In this document: piece by piece, positions 7,584-15,722 of the stretch | Position numbering within the stretch: position 1 is the first letter of the stretch | How the letters are laid out: every line of letters starts with the position of its first letter | Origin: JBLKSS01 sp047607725 | GTDB lineage: Bacteria > Pseudomonadota > Gammaproteobacteria > Enterobacterales > Enterobacteriaceae | NCBI RefSeq assembly: GCF_047607725.1 | Contig: NZ_JBLKSS010000044.1 | Coordinates: 1 to 21,739 of the forward strand | DNA: 21,739 bases | Direction: 5' to 3' | Notes under the pieces: model-generated | Databases searched by the model: none | What the model saw: the letters and a program-made list of their open reading frames with translations, nothing else | Told to the model about the DNA's origin: nothing | Program-made: the position numbers and the translations under genes

Positions 7584-8586
7584 TTATGCTCGCGCGCATA
7601 GCGCAACACCGCCATCGCCTCATCGGGGTCCGAGAGGGTGGCGATGGCGGCACCCATTTTTTGCGCCAGTTGCAACGTGCGCAGCGTCGCGCGCCGTCGC
7701 GCCTCGCCCCGACGGTAAAGCGTCGGCGTCTCGACCGTCACGGCATGCCATTCGCTGCCAAGTTTGGTGGCCAGCCGCGCGGCGTCCTCACCAGTTTTTC
7801 GCTGCCGGTGCTGGCGCCGATGCACAGCAATACCGCATCCCGGGTATGCCAGACTTTCTCCTCGCGCCCGCGGGCGTCGCGCCAGGCGCGCATCTGACCA
7901 TCGACGCGATCGGCCGTTCGCCTCAGCGCCAGTTCGCGTAACGCGAACAAATTTCCTTTGCGGAAAAAATTCTCAATCGCCCGCTCCGCGCGATCGCCGA
8001 CATAGACTTTGCCCTGCTTGAGACGCCCCAGCAGATCGTCCGGCGGCAGGTCCACCAGCACCACTTCCGCGGCGGTATCGAAAAACGGATCCGGTACCGT
8101 TTCACGCACCCGCACGCCGGTCACGCCGCTGACCACGTCGTTGAGGCTTTCCAGATGCTGTACGTTGACGGTGGTCAGCACATCAATACCCGCCTCCAGC
8201 AGTTCCTCAATATCCTGCCAGCGCTTGGGATGCCGGGCGCCCGGCGCATTGGAATGGGCGAGCTCGTCCATCAGAATAACGGCGGGACGACGCGCCAGCG
8301 CGGCGTCTAAATCAAATGCCTGATGGCGCCGCCGTCCGGTGGCGCGTGGCTTGAGCATCTCCAACCCTTCCAGCAGCGCCGCGGTCTCCTGACGACCGGG
8401 GGTTTCCACGACGCCGGCCACCACATCCAGCCCCTGCGCCCGCAGCCGGCGTGCCTCTTGCAACATCGCCCAGGTTTTGCCCACCCCCGCGCAGGCACCA
8501 AAGTAAATTTTCAGTTTACCGCGGCCGTCATTATCGGCCTGCGCCAGCAGTACGTCCGGATCGGGACGCAGGGGTTCATCCGTCAT
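7584..8586 (-). pseudogene. kdpD: KdpD sensor kinase, N-terminal part only, frameshifted
   Basis: KdpD is the membrane sensor kinase (about 894 residues in E. coli) that phosphorylates KdpE when potassium is scarce. Here only about the first 340 codons remain. Visible are the Walker A loop GACAGVGKT (30-38), DELAHSNAPGARHPKRWQDI, NVQHLESLNDVVSGVTG, LPPDDLLGRLKQGKVYV and REEKVWHTRDAVLLCIG of the Usp-like domain. A one-base deletion near 7781-7786 shifts the frame after GSEKLVRT; similarity resumes in the next frame as LATKLGSEWHAVTVETP and continues to YAREHN. There the 57-bp inverted repeat cuts it. The four transmembrane helices, GAF-like region, His box and ATPase are missing, and no kdpE follows. 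The ATG at 8586 has AAGGAA upstream and lies 9 bases after the kdpC stop. Confidence 0.95.
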
Positions 8587-8595
8587 GAAGATTCC

Positions 8596-9172
8596 TTAAC
8601 CTTTTGCGCGCGCATCCAGCGCCTCATTCAGCTCAAGCACATTCACCACCGGCTCGCCGATAAAATACAGCAGCGGGCGCGTGGTGTAGTCGTCCACTAG
8701 GCGGCGCAGCTCCGCCTGCGGCATTTGCCGGGCCTCGGCCACGCGCGGCACCTGCCACAGCGCGGCGGAGGGGCTGATGTGCGGATCCAGACCGCTGGCG
8801 GAGGCGGTGATCAGCTCAACCGGCACCGGCGCATCCGCGTGCGGATTGGCCTGCAGTAGGGCCGCCACCCGCTGTTTCACCGCGTCGTCCTGGGCCGGGT
8901 TGCTGACCGCCAGATTACTTGCCCGACGAGGCCAGCGCATTATAAGGCGTCGGTGCCGTCGCCGACGGCCGCCCCTGGAAATAGTCGGCGCGGGTAAACG
9001 TCTGACCAATCAGTGCGGAACCGCGCGGCTGGTCATCTTGCATCCCCAGCGAACCTTGCGCCGCGCCGGGAAACCACCACTGGGCCATGCCGGTGACGAC
9101 CAAAGGATAGGCGACGGCGGTCACCAGCACCAGCAGGAAAAATACGGACAGCGCGGGACGTAACACATTCAT
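8596..9172 (-). pseudogene. kdpC: KdpC subunit of the potassium-transporting ATPase, frameshifted
   Basis: KdpC is a single-span periplasmic subunit that stabilises the KdpFABC complex. The first frame gives MNVLRPALSVFFLLVLVTAV (the membrane anchor), then QWWFP and GSALIGQTFTRADYFQGRPS and stops after ALASSGK at 8915. The rest, SNLAVSNPAQDD... through VPVELITASASGLDPHISP to NEALDARAKG, continues in another frame to 8596. One extra base (or two missing) near 8917-8921 explains the shift. All other conserved blocks are present. The start at 9172 is preferred because GAGGAG lies 7 bases upstream and the protein then aligns with E. coli MSGLRPALS. The truncated product would lack most of the periplasmic domain. 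Confidence 0.9.
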
Positions 9173-9183
9173 CATCAGACTCC

Positions 9184-11231
9184 TCACACCCAGCCCAAAA
9201 CGGTCAATAGCAGATCAATTAATTTGATGCTGATAAACGGGACCAGCAGTCCCCCCGCGCCATAAATCCACAGTTTGCGGCGCCGCAGCAGCGCCGCGGA
9301 CATCGGCCGGTAACTCACCCCTTTCAACGCCAGCGGGATCAGCAGCACGATGATGAGGGCGTTGAAGATGACCGCCGACAGAATGGCCGAGGTCGGCGAG
9401 TGCAGCCCCATCACATTGAGCCGATTCAACGATGAATAGGTCACCGCAAAGGCCGCCGGGATAATGGCAAAATATTTCGCCACATCGTTGGCGATACTGA
9501 AGGTGGTCAGCGACCCGCGCGTCATCAGAATCTGTTTACCGATATGCACCACTTCCAACAGCTTGGTGGGGTTGGAATCCAAATCGACCATATTGCCCGC
9601 TTCCTTGGCGGCCTGGGTCCCTGAATTCATCACCACCGCGACATCGGCCTGCGCCAACGCCGGCGCGTCATTGGTGCCGTCGCCGGTCATGGCGACCATG
9701 CGGCCCTCGCTCTGATACTGGCGAATAAGCGCCAGCTTGGCCTCGGGCGTGGCCTCCGACAGGAAATCATCCACCCCCGGCTCGGCAGCGATGGCCGCCG
9801 CGGTCAAGGGGTTGTCGCCGGTGACCATCACCGTTTTGATCCCCATTTTGCGCAGCTCGGCGAAACGCTCCTTAATCCCGCCTTTGACGATATCCTTCAG
9901 CGCCACCACGCCCATTACGGTGTTATCTTCGGCCACCACCAGCGGCGTCTCCCCCTGGCGCGCTACCGCCTCCACCTGCGCTTCCACATCCCACGGAAAA
10001 CGCCCGCCATGACTTTCCACATGGCGGCGAATGGCGTCCACCGCCCCTTTACGCACTATTTTTAGCCCAATGTTCACGCCGCTCATCCGCGTCTGGGCGG
10101 AGAAGGGAATAAAGGTGGCGTTCAGACTCTGCAGGCCGCGTTCGCGCAAGTTGTACTTGGTTTTCGCCAGAACCACGATACTGCGCCCTTCCGGAGTTTC
10201 ATCCGCCAGCGACGCCAGCTGGGCCGCGTTGGCCAGCGCGTCCTCGCGGATCCCCTGCGCCGGTAAAAACTCGCTGGCCTGGCGATTACCCAGCGTGATA
10301 GTACCGGTTTTATCCATCAGCAGAACATCCACATCGCCGGCGGCTTCTACCGCCCGGCCGCTGGTGGCGATCACGTTCGCGCCCAGCATGCGGCTCATGC
10401 GGCGATACCAATCGCGGACAATAGCGCGCCGATCGTCGTCGGGATTAGACAGACCAGCAACACCACCAGCACCGTCACGCTGACCGGCGCGCGCGCCCAG
10501 GCCGAAAACGGATACAGGGTGGCGGTGGCCAGCAGAAAGACAATAGTCAGCGAGACGAGCAAGATGGTCAGTGCCACTTCATTCGGCGTTTTACGGCGCT
10601 GGGCGTTTTTCACCATGGCGATCATCCGGTCCAGGAACGTCTCGCCTGGATTCACGCTGCACTGAATCACCAGCCAATCGGACAAGATGCGCGTACCATC
10701 GGTAACCGAGGCGAAATCCCCGCCGGCTTCCCGGATGACGGGTGCCGATTCGCCGGTAATCGCGCTTTCATCCACCGAAGCGCCGCCGACCAGCACTTCG
10801 CCGTCGCAGGGAATGATCTCCCCCGCCTCCACCAGCACGTAATCCCCTTTACGCAGACTCTCCGCCGCGACCTTTTGCCGCGGGGATTCCACCTGCGGCG
10901 CGGCCAGTTTTTGGGCCCAACGGGTCCGTTTAATGCCTCTGAGACTTTCCGCCTGTACTTTGCTGCGCCCTTCCGCCAACGCTTCAGCCACGTTGGTGAA
11001 CAAGACCGTGAACCAGAGCCACACGCTGATGGCGAGCGTGAAGCCGAACGGCCCACCGGCGTGGCCCGACGCTATGGCGATGGCCAGACACGTCGTCAGG
11101 ATACTGCCCAAATACACGACAAACATCACCGGATTGCGAAACTGCACCCGGGGATCGAGCTTATACAACGACGCGATCAGCGCCGTACGCCACAGTGCGC
11201 TGCGCTGTAGGGAAAAAGATTGATGTCTCAT
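9184..11231 (-). pseudogene. kdpB: KdpB ATPase subunit, split in two by a single-base deletion
   Basis: KdpB is the P-type ATPase that energises K+ import (682 residues in E. coli). The upstream frame (11231-10395) begins MRHQSFSLQRSALW and contains ASVDESAITGESAPVIRE (the TGES actuator loop) and CLIPTTIGALLSAIGIAA before a TGA. The downstream frame (10398-9184) starts MSRMLGANVIATSGRAVEAA, then LLMDKTGTITLGNRQ (the phosphorylated Asp), MVTGDNPLTAAAIAAEPGVD and TGDGTNDAPALAQ, and runs to the normal C-terminus. Family proteins read SAIGVAGMSRML here; one missing G in GCCGCATGAG explains the break. The frames overlap by ATGA (10395-10398), as in translationally coupled genes. ATG 11231 is preferred as start because GGAG lies 9 bases upstream. 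Confidence 0.9.
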
Positions 11232-11249
11232 AGGGATATTCTCCGGCAA

Positions 11250-12935
11250 TTAATGACCCGTTAATTGCAAATGTTCAACAATGGGCCCCAGGGCCAGCGA
11301 CGGAATAAACGTCAATGCGCCTATCAGTAGCACTGTGCCGATAATGAGAGCGACAAACAGCGCGCCATGGGTCGGTAACGTTCCAGGGCTAGCGGGCTGC
11401 GTTTTCCTTCCCGCCAGCGAGCCGGCAATCACCATCAGCGGCACAAACGGCGCGAAACGCCCTAGCAGCATGGCCACCGCCAGCAAGACATTCCAAAACG
11501 GCGTATTGGCGGACAGGCCAGCGAAGGCGCTGCCGTTATTGTTGGCCGCGGAAGACACCGCATACAGCACTTCGCTGAAACCGTGCGCCCCTGGGTTAAG
11601 CATGCCGGCGCGCCCCGCGTCGGTCATCATCGCCAGCGCCGTCCCCAGCAGCACCAGCGCGGGGGTGATAAGGATATAAATGGCCGCCATTTTCATTTCC
11701 GGTACGCCAATCTTCTTGCCCAGATATTCCGGCGTACGTCCTATCATCAACCCGGCAATGAACACCGCCAGCAGCACATTGATTAACATGCCGTAAAGGC
11801 CCGAGCCCACACCGCCAAACACGACCTCGCCGAGTTGTATCAACCACAGCGGGATCAGGCCGCCGAGCGCGGTGAAAGAGTCATGCATCGCGTTGACCGC
11901 ACCGCAGGAGGCCGCGGTGGTGATAACCGCAAACAGGCTGGAGTTCAAAATACCGAACCGGCTTTCCTTACCTTCCCAATTCATCGCGCTGTCCGCTCCC
12001 AACGTCGTGAGATGCCCATTGCCGTGAACTTCGGCCAACATGGCCAGCACCGCCGCCGCCACGAACATCAACACCATCGCCCACAATACCGTTTTTCCCT
12101 GACGTCTATCGCCCACCGCCTCGCCAAAGGTGAAGCACAGCGCCGCCGGAATAAGGAATATCGCCAGCATCTGCACAAAATTGCTTAGCGCAGTCGGATT
12201 TTCAAAGGGATGGGCGGAGTTGGCGTTAAACAGGCCGCCGCCGTTGGGGCCGAGCATTTTTATGGCTTCTTGTGAGGCGACCGGCCCCATGGGCAGCGTC
12301 TGCGGCGCACCTTCCAGCGTGGTGATCGTCAGGTAGGGGCTAACGTTTTGTATTACCCCCTGGCTGACCAAAAACAGCGCCAGCAGAAGCGATAGCGGCA
12401 GCAGGACGAACAGCGTGATACGAACGAGATCCCGCCAGGCGTTGCCAAGATCCTGGGTACTGTGCCGGACGAACCCCCGGATCAGCGCGAACAGCACGGC
12501 AATTCCGGTCGCCGCCGACAGGAAATTCTGTACGGCGAGGCCGGCCAGGGTGCTGAAATAACTGATGGTGGATTCACCAGCATAAGATTGCCAATTGGTA
12601 TTGGTGACGAAACTTATCGCGGTATTTAACGCTAAATGCCAGGATAAGCCGGGCAAGTGCTGCGGATTGAGGGGCAGCAACCCCTGGAGCAGCAAAATCG
12701 CCAACAGCAGCGCGCCGCCCAGCAGGTTGAATACCACGATGGTGCACAGATAATGACGCCAGTGTATGGCGCCTCCGCCAACCCCGCACAGGCGCCAGAG
12801 AGTCCGCTCAAAGCCCGCCGTCAGCGGCAGCGGACGATCGAGCACCAGCCCCGTCATCAATCGTCCCAGCGGTTGCGCCAGCAATAGCAGCACCGCTAAA
12901 AAACTGGCTAGCAATAAAAACGCTTCGGCTGCCAT
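11250..12935 (-). CDS. kdpA: potassium-transporting ATPase subunit KdpA
   Basis: The 561-residue protein matches KdpA of E. coli (557 residues) over its length. KdpA is the inner-membrane subunit of KdpFABC that selects and binds K+; it belongs to the superfamily of K+ transporters with four pore loops. The four loop segments are visible as TNTNWQSY (111-118), LGPNGGGLFNANSAHPFE (228-245), TTAASCGAVNAMHDSF (339-354) and AANNNGSAFAGL (463-474). Many hydrophobic helices separate them. The ATG at 12935 overlaps the kdpF stop (TAATG), so translation is probably coupled. The frame has no lesion even though kdpB, kdpC and kdpD are broken, which implies recent loss of the system. Confidence 0.95.
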   Translation of the reverse strand: MAAEAFLLLASFLAVLLLLAQPLGRLMTGLVLDRPLPLTAGFERTLWRLCGVGGGAIHWRHYLCTIVVFNLLGGALLLAILLLQGLLPLNPQHLPGLSWHLALNTAISFVTNTNWQSYAGESTISYFSTLAGLAVQNFLSAATGIAVLFALIRGFVRHSTQDLGNAWRDLVRITLFVLLPLSLLLALFLVSQGVIQNVSPYLTITTLEGAPQTLPMGPVASQEAIKMLGPNGGGLFNANSAHPFENPTALSNFVQMLAIFLIPAALCFTFGEAVGDRRQGKTVLWAMVLMFVAAAVLAMLAEVHGNGHLTTLGADSAMNWEGKESRFGILNSSLFAVITTAASCGAVNAMHDSFTALGGLIPLWLIQLGEVVFGGVGSGLYGMLINVLLAVFIAGLMIGRTPEYLGKKIGVPEMKMAAIYILITPALVLLGTALAMMTDAGRAGMLNPGAHGFSEVLYAVSSAANNNGSAFAGLSANTPFWNVLLAVAMLLGRFAPFVPLMVIAGSLAGRKTQPASPGTLPTHGALFVALIIGTVLLIGALTFIPSLALGPIVEHLQLTGH

Positions 12936-13024
12936 TAGAATTCCTCAGCCCGGAACAGGGCATAAAATAAATAGGCTAATAGCAAAAACACCAGCACAAT
13001 GCCGGCGATCCCCCCTATATTCAC
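12935..13024 (-). CDS. kdpF: KdpF small membrane subunit of the potassium-transporting ATPase
   Basis: A 29-residue frame starting at a GTG reads MNIGGIAGIVLVFLLLAYLF with a short tail ending RAEEF. It matches E. coli KdpF (29 residues, VFLLLGYLVYAL core). KdpF is a single transmembrane peptide that stabilises the KdpABC complex. GGAG lies 7 bases before the GTG. Its stop overlaps the kdpA ATG in TAATG, the arrangement expected in the kdp operon. The gene looks intact. Confidence 0.9.
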   Translation of the reverse strand: MNIGGIAGIVLVFLLLAYLFYALFRAEEF

Positions 13025-13055
13025 GGCGATTCTCCAAAAGAGTTGGCGTAAGGAA

Positions 13056-13118
13056 AGTCTAAACAAATAAAAATATCGTCAATATTGTCGGGGCGGGTAT
13101 ATAAAAAATATATAAATG
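13056..13118 (-). promoter_or_regulatory. kdp promoter with KdpE-like operator
   Basis: On the minus strand, CATTTATATATTTTTTATAT followed by ACCCGCCCCG (13091-13118) strongly resembles the E. coli KdpE binding site upstream of kdpFABC, which is also a T-rich block followed by CCCGCCC. Downstream are TTGACG (13077-13082) and TAGACT (13056-13061) as candidate -35 and -10 boxes, with a short 15-bp spacer typical of an activator-dependent promoter. KdpE itself is not encoded in the window. Confidence 0.65.
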
Positions 13119-13189
13119 GGGGCTTTCGGTCTGGCGTTGGGTACAGCGTCGCGGTCGGGGTTGTGGCAACACGCTAAGGCGTTGATGCT

Positions 13190-13300
13190 CGTGCGGGCCG
13201 CACAGCGCCATGTTAAGGGGCTAGTGCACGTGCGGCCTAATACCGCCATGTTAAGGTGCCGGTACCCGTACGGGCCGCATGCCGCCATATCATGAATACC
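13190..13300. repeat. three imperfect tandem repeats of 34-39 bp
   Basis: Units begin at 13190, 13229 and 13267. Units 1 and 2 share CGTGCGG at the start and CGCCATGTTAAGG in the middle; unit 3 (CGTACGGGCCGCATGCCGCC) keeps the first half and degenerates afterwards. A more distant fourth copy may precede at about 13147-13189 (it shares CTAAGG and TGATGCT). The array lies between the kdp operator and the 17-bp array. Function unknown. Confidence 0.6.
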
Positions 13301-13419
13301 GGATTCATAGCTACGGCGGGTTAATAGGTATATCGGGTTGATAGGTATATGGGATTGATAGGTATATCGGGTTGATATGAATATCGGAACCCTATGTTTA
13401 GCGGGTTCATAAGAATAGC
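13301..13419. repeat. seven tandem 17-bp repeats
   Basis: The 119 bp divide exactly into seven 17-bp units starting at 13301, 13318, 13335, 13352, 13369, 13386 and 13403. The consensus is GGGTTGATAGGTATATC. Units 2-5 differ from it by only a few bases; units 1, 6 and 7 are more diverged but stay in register. There are no unique spacers, so it is not a CRISPR array. It looks like a minisatellite or iteron-like array. No coding frame uses it. Confidence 0.85.
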
Positions 13420-13729
13420 GGTTTCAACGCCCTATAGCTTTTATTGCTGCAGCCGGGAAAAGTGTGAACGGTTTAAAACCGGTGGGCAAATAGCCCCAGG
13501 GTAAACGCGACGGTAAATTACCAATTAACTACGCGCCTGACGTCCAACGGCAGAATGGATATCGATCCCCTTCGCGGTTAATGGCAACGTTCAGATAGAT
13601 AATGACAAGTCGTTATTTTTGCGACGGCGCAATGTTACCACAATGGCAGCAGCGAAAATGGCTTATTCTGTGTCAAAAGCAGGAAAGGCAAATGATCTAC
13701 CAAGGCAACGGCGGCACGAAGAAAAGAAT
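13420..13729. other. intergenic region, no gene recognised
   Basis: This 310-bp stretch follows the tandem array and precedes the 3' end of the tRNA gene. Overlapping short frames from 13602 onward run into the antisense strand of the tRNA and are not genes. No terminator with a clear U-tract is visible for the tRNA transcript. Confidence 0.4.
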
Positions 13730-13804
13730 TGGAGCGGGAAACGAGGCTCGAACTCGCGACCCCAACCTTGGCAAGGTTGTGCTCTACCACTGAGCTATTC
13801 CCGC
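13730..13804 (-). tRNA. tRNA-Gly (anticodon GCC)
   Basis: Read on the minus strand, the 75-nt gene starts GCGGGAATAGCTCAGTGGTA and has the anticodon arm ACCTTGCCAAGGT (anticodon GCC), the T-loop GTTCGAG and an encoded CCA end (GCTCCA). The acceptor stem pairs GCGGGAA with TTCCCGC. It matches E. coli glyV/X/Y except for one base fewer in the D loop. In E. coli three copies sit next to orn; here one copy occupies the same place. It decodes GGC and GGU codons. Confidence 0.95.
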
Positions 13805-13842
13805 TTGGGCGTAACGTGAAAGTCTGGCGTTACGGGGAGCGA

Positions 13843-13870
13843 ATTATACGGGAAACGCCACCGGCTGCAA
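13843..13870 (-). promoter_or_regulatory. promoter of tRNA-Gly
   Basis: On the minus strand TTGCAG (13865-13870) and a perfect TATAAT (13843-13848) are separated by 16 bp. A GC-rich discriminator (TCGCTCCCC) follows, typical of stable-RNA promoters under stringent control. The leader before the mature tRNA contains a perfect 7-bp hairpin (CGTAACG at 13810-13816 with CGTTACG at 13828-13834), which may help 5' processing. Confidence 0.7.
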
Positions 13871-13951
13871 GCCTTTCAGCGACAAAATGGGGTTTCGCCG
13901 GTGCGATTGACGCAAAAATAACCACGCCGGCTCCATTTTACCGCAAAGCGG

Positions 13952-14497
13952 CTACAGACGGATAAAATGCTCACGATAGTAGGCCAATTCCGCCACCGAC
14001 TCGCGGATATCGTCCAGCGCCTGATGGGTATTTTTTTTCTTCAGTCCGGCCAGAATTTCCGGCTTCCAGCGGCGGGCCAGTTCTTTAAGCGTACTGACAT
14101 CCAGATAACGGTAGTGGAAATACGCTTCCAGCGCCGGCATATAGCGGAACAAGAAGCGCCGGTCCTGGCCGATACTGTTGCCGCAAATCGGCGACTTGCC
14201 GGTGGGGACCCATTCGGCCAAAAAGGCCAGCGTCTGCGCCACCGCCGCCTCTTCATCCAACTGACTATGCCGAACCCGGTCAACCAGCCCGCTGGCGGTA
14301 TGGGTACGCACATTCCACTCATCCATCAGCGCTAACTGGGCGTCGGATTGATGTATCGCCAGCACCGGGCCTTCCGCCAAAATAGCCAGATTGGCGTCGG
14401 TGACAAGCGTCGCGATTTCGATAATGCGATCGCGCTCGGGATCCAGCCCGGTCATTTCCAGATCAATCCAAATCAGGTTGTTATCATTTACCGGCAT
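13952..14497 (-). CDS. orn: oligoribonuclease Orn
   Basis: The 181-residue protein has the same length as E. coli Orn. Orn is a cytosolic 3'-5' exonuclease of the DEDDh group that degrades the shortest RNA fragments, mainly dinucleotides, including pGpG from cyclic-di-GMP breakdown. All catalytic residues are present: D12 and E14 in IWIDLEMTGLD, D112 in GNSIGQDRRFL, and H158 and D163 in THQALDDI. It is divergent from rsgA with 104 bp between the starts, as in E. coli, and lies upstream of the tRNA-Gly gene. The ribosome binding site before ATG 14497 is weak. No lesion is visible, consistent with its essential role. Confidence 0.97.
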   Translation of the reverse strand: MPVNDNNLIWIDLEMTGLDPERDRIIEIATLVTDANLAILAEGPVLAIHQSDAQLALMDEWNVRTHTASGLVDRVRHSQLDEEAAVAQTLAFLAEWVPTGKSPICGNSIGQDRRFLFRYMPALEAYFHYRYLDVSTLKELARRWKPEILAGLKKKNTHQALDDIRESVAELAYYREHFIRL

Positions 14498-14544
14498 GAT
14501 TTTCTCGTAGCAAGGGATTTTACGGCTTATCTGGTAGAATAACC

Positions 14545-14553
14545 TTGTATGAT
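14545..14553 (+). promoter_or_regulatory. candidate -10 element for rsgA
   Basis: TTGTATGAT upstream of rsgA contains a -10-like TATGAT (14548-14553), about 50 bases before the start codon. A matching -35 is poor. Weak prediction. Confidence 0.3.
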
Positions 14554-14601
14554 AGCCGTTTTCGGCGCCATGGGCGATTCATCCGTACTAAGTGAGGCGC
14601 A

Positions 14602-15639
14602 GTGAGCAAAAATAAACTGTCCAAAGGTCAGGAGCGCCGGGTACAGGCCAACCATCAGCGCCGCCTGCAGCAGCGTGAGCGCGGCTGCGCCCAATGGGAC
14701 GACCAGCAATTGGGGGAGGCCCAGGAGGGCGTGGTCGTTAGCCGGTTCGGCATGCATGCCGACGTGGAGGACGCCGCGGGCCGCATTTACCGCTGCAATC
14801 TACGCCGCACGCTGAAGTCCCTGGTCACGGGTGATCGGGTGGTCTGGCGCGCCGGTAGCCCTCAGCCGTCCGGGGTCAGCGGTATTGTAGAGGCGGTCCA
14901 TCCGCGCCGTTCGGTGCTGACTCGCCCCGATGTGTATGACGGCGTCAAACCCATCGCGGCAAATATGGACCAAATAGTCATTGTCTCCGCCCTTTTGCCC
15001 GAGCTGTCTTTGAATATTATCGATCGCTATTTGGTGGCGTGCGAAACGGTGGAGGTGGAGCCGCTTATCGTTTTGAATAAAATTGACCTACTGACGGCGG
15101 CGGCGCGGACGGACGTGGAGCGTCAAATGGCTATCTATCGCCGCATCGGCTATCGGGTGCTGATGGTGTCAAGCCATATCGGCGAGGGGATGAGTCCTTT
15201 CCGGGAGACGCTGGCCGGGCGAACCAGTATTTTCGCCGGTCAGTCGGGGGTGGGCAAATCGAGCCTGCTGAATGCGCTGCTGCTGCCGGACCACGAGAAG
15301 ATTTTGGTCAATAGCGTCTCAGATAACTCGGGGCTCGGGCAGCATACCACCACCACCGCCAGGCTATATCATTTCAGCCACGGCGGTCATTTAATTGATT
15401 CCCCGGGGGTACGGGAATTTGGTTTGTGGCATCTGGCGCCGGAACTTATTGCCCGCGGTTTCGTCGAATTCAGGGATTACCTGGGCACCTGTAAATTCCG
15501 CGACTGCCGCCATGATACCGATCCCGGCTGCGCGATCCGGGGTGCGGTGGAAAGCGGCGCTATCGCCCGCGAACGTTTCGATAACTACCATCGTATTCTT
15601 GACAGTATGGCGCAGGTCAACGCCCGTAAGGCGTTTTGA
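14602..15639 (+). CDS. rsgA: small ribosomal subunit biogenesis GTPase RsgA
   Basis: RsgA is a circularly permuted GTPase that checks late 30S subunit maturation. The 345-residue protein shows the permuted order of GTPase motifs: G4 NKID (159-162), then G1 GQSGVGKSS (213-221), then G3 DSPG (266-269). An N-terminal OB-fold follows a basic, Arg/Gln-rich extension. The C-terminal zinc site is present as C297, C302, H304 and C310. The start is a GTG at 14602 with GAGG just upstream. It is divergent from orn and followed by psd in the same orientation, as in E. coli. No lesion is seen. Confidence 0.96.
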   Translation: MSKNKLSKGQERRVQANHQRRLQQRERGCAQWDDQQLGEAQEGVVVSRFGMHADVEDAAGRIYRCNLRRTLKSLVTGDRVVWRAGSPQPSGVSGIVEAVHPRRSVLTRPDVYDGVKPIAANMDQIVIVSALLPELSLNIIDRYLVACETVEVEPLIVLNKIDLLTAAARTDVERQMAIYRRIGYRVLMVSSHIGEGMSPFRETLAGRTSIFAGQSGVGKSSLLNALLLPDHEKILVNSVSDNSGLGQHTTTTARLYHFSHGGHLIDSPGVREFGLWHLAPELIARGFVEFRDYLGTCKFRDCRHDTDPGCAIRGAVESGAIARERFDNYHRILDSMAQVNARKAF

Positions 15640-15650
15640 TGGCCCGATCG

Positions 15651-15679
15651 CTGACATTTATCGCCGCCGCCGGTACAAT
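15651..15679 (+). promoter_or_regulatory. sigma-70 promoter upstream of psd
   Basis: CTGACA (15651-15656) and TACAAT (15674-15679) are separated by exactly 17 bp, one mismatch each from the sigma-70 consensus. They lie in the 83-bp gap between rsgA and psd, about 45 bases before the psd start, and would drive psd and probably mscM. Confidence 0.6.
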
Positions 15680-15722
15680 GCGGCCCCTTTTGGCTATTCA
15701 TTGAAACAGGAAAGAGGTCCCC

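Noticed and set aside
13301..13419. Possible CRISPR array
   Set aside because: The 17-bp units are directly adjacent with no unique spacers, and no cas gene is present in the window.
13730..13804. tRNA-Gly as an attachment site for a prophage or island
   Set aside because: No repeat of the tRNA 3' end and no integrase were found in the window.
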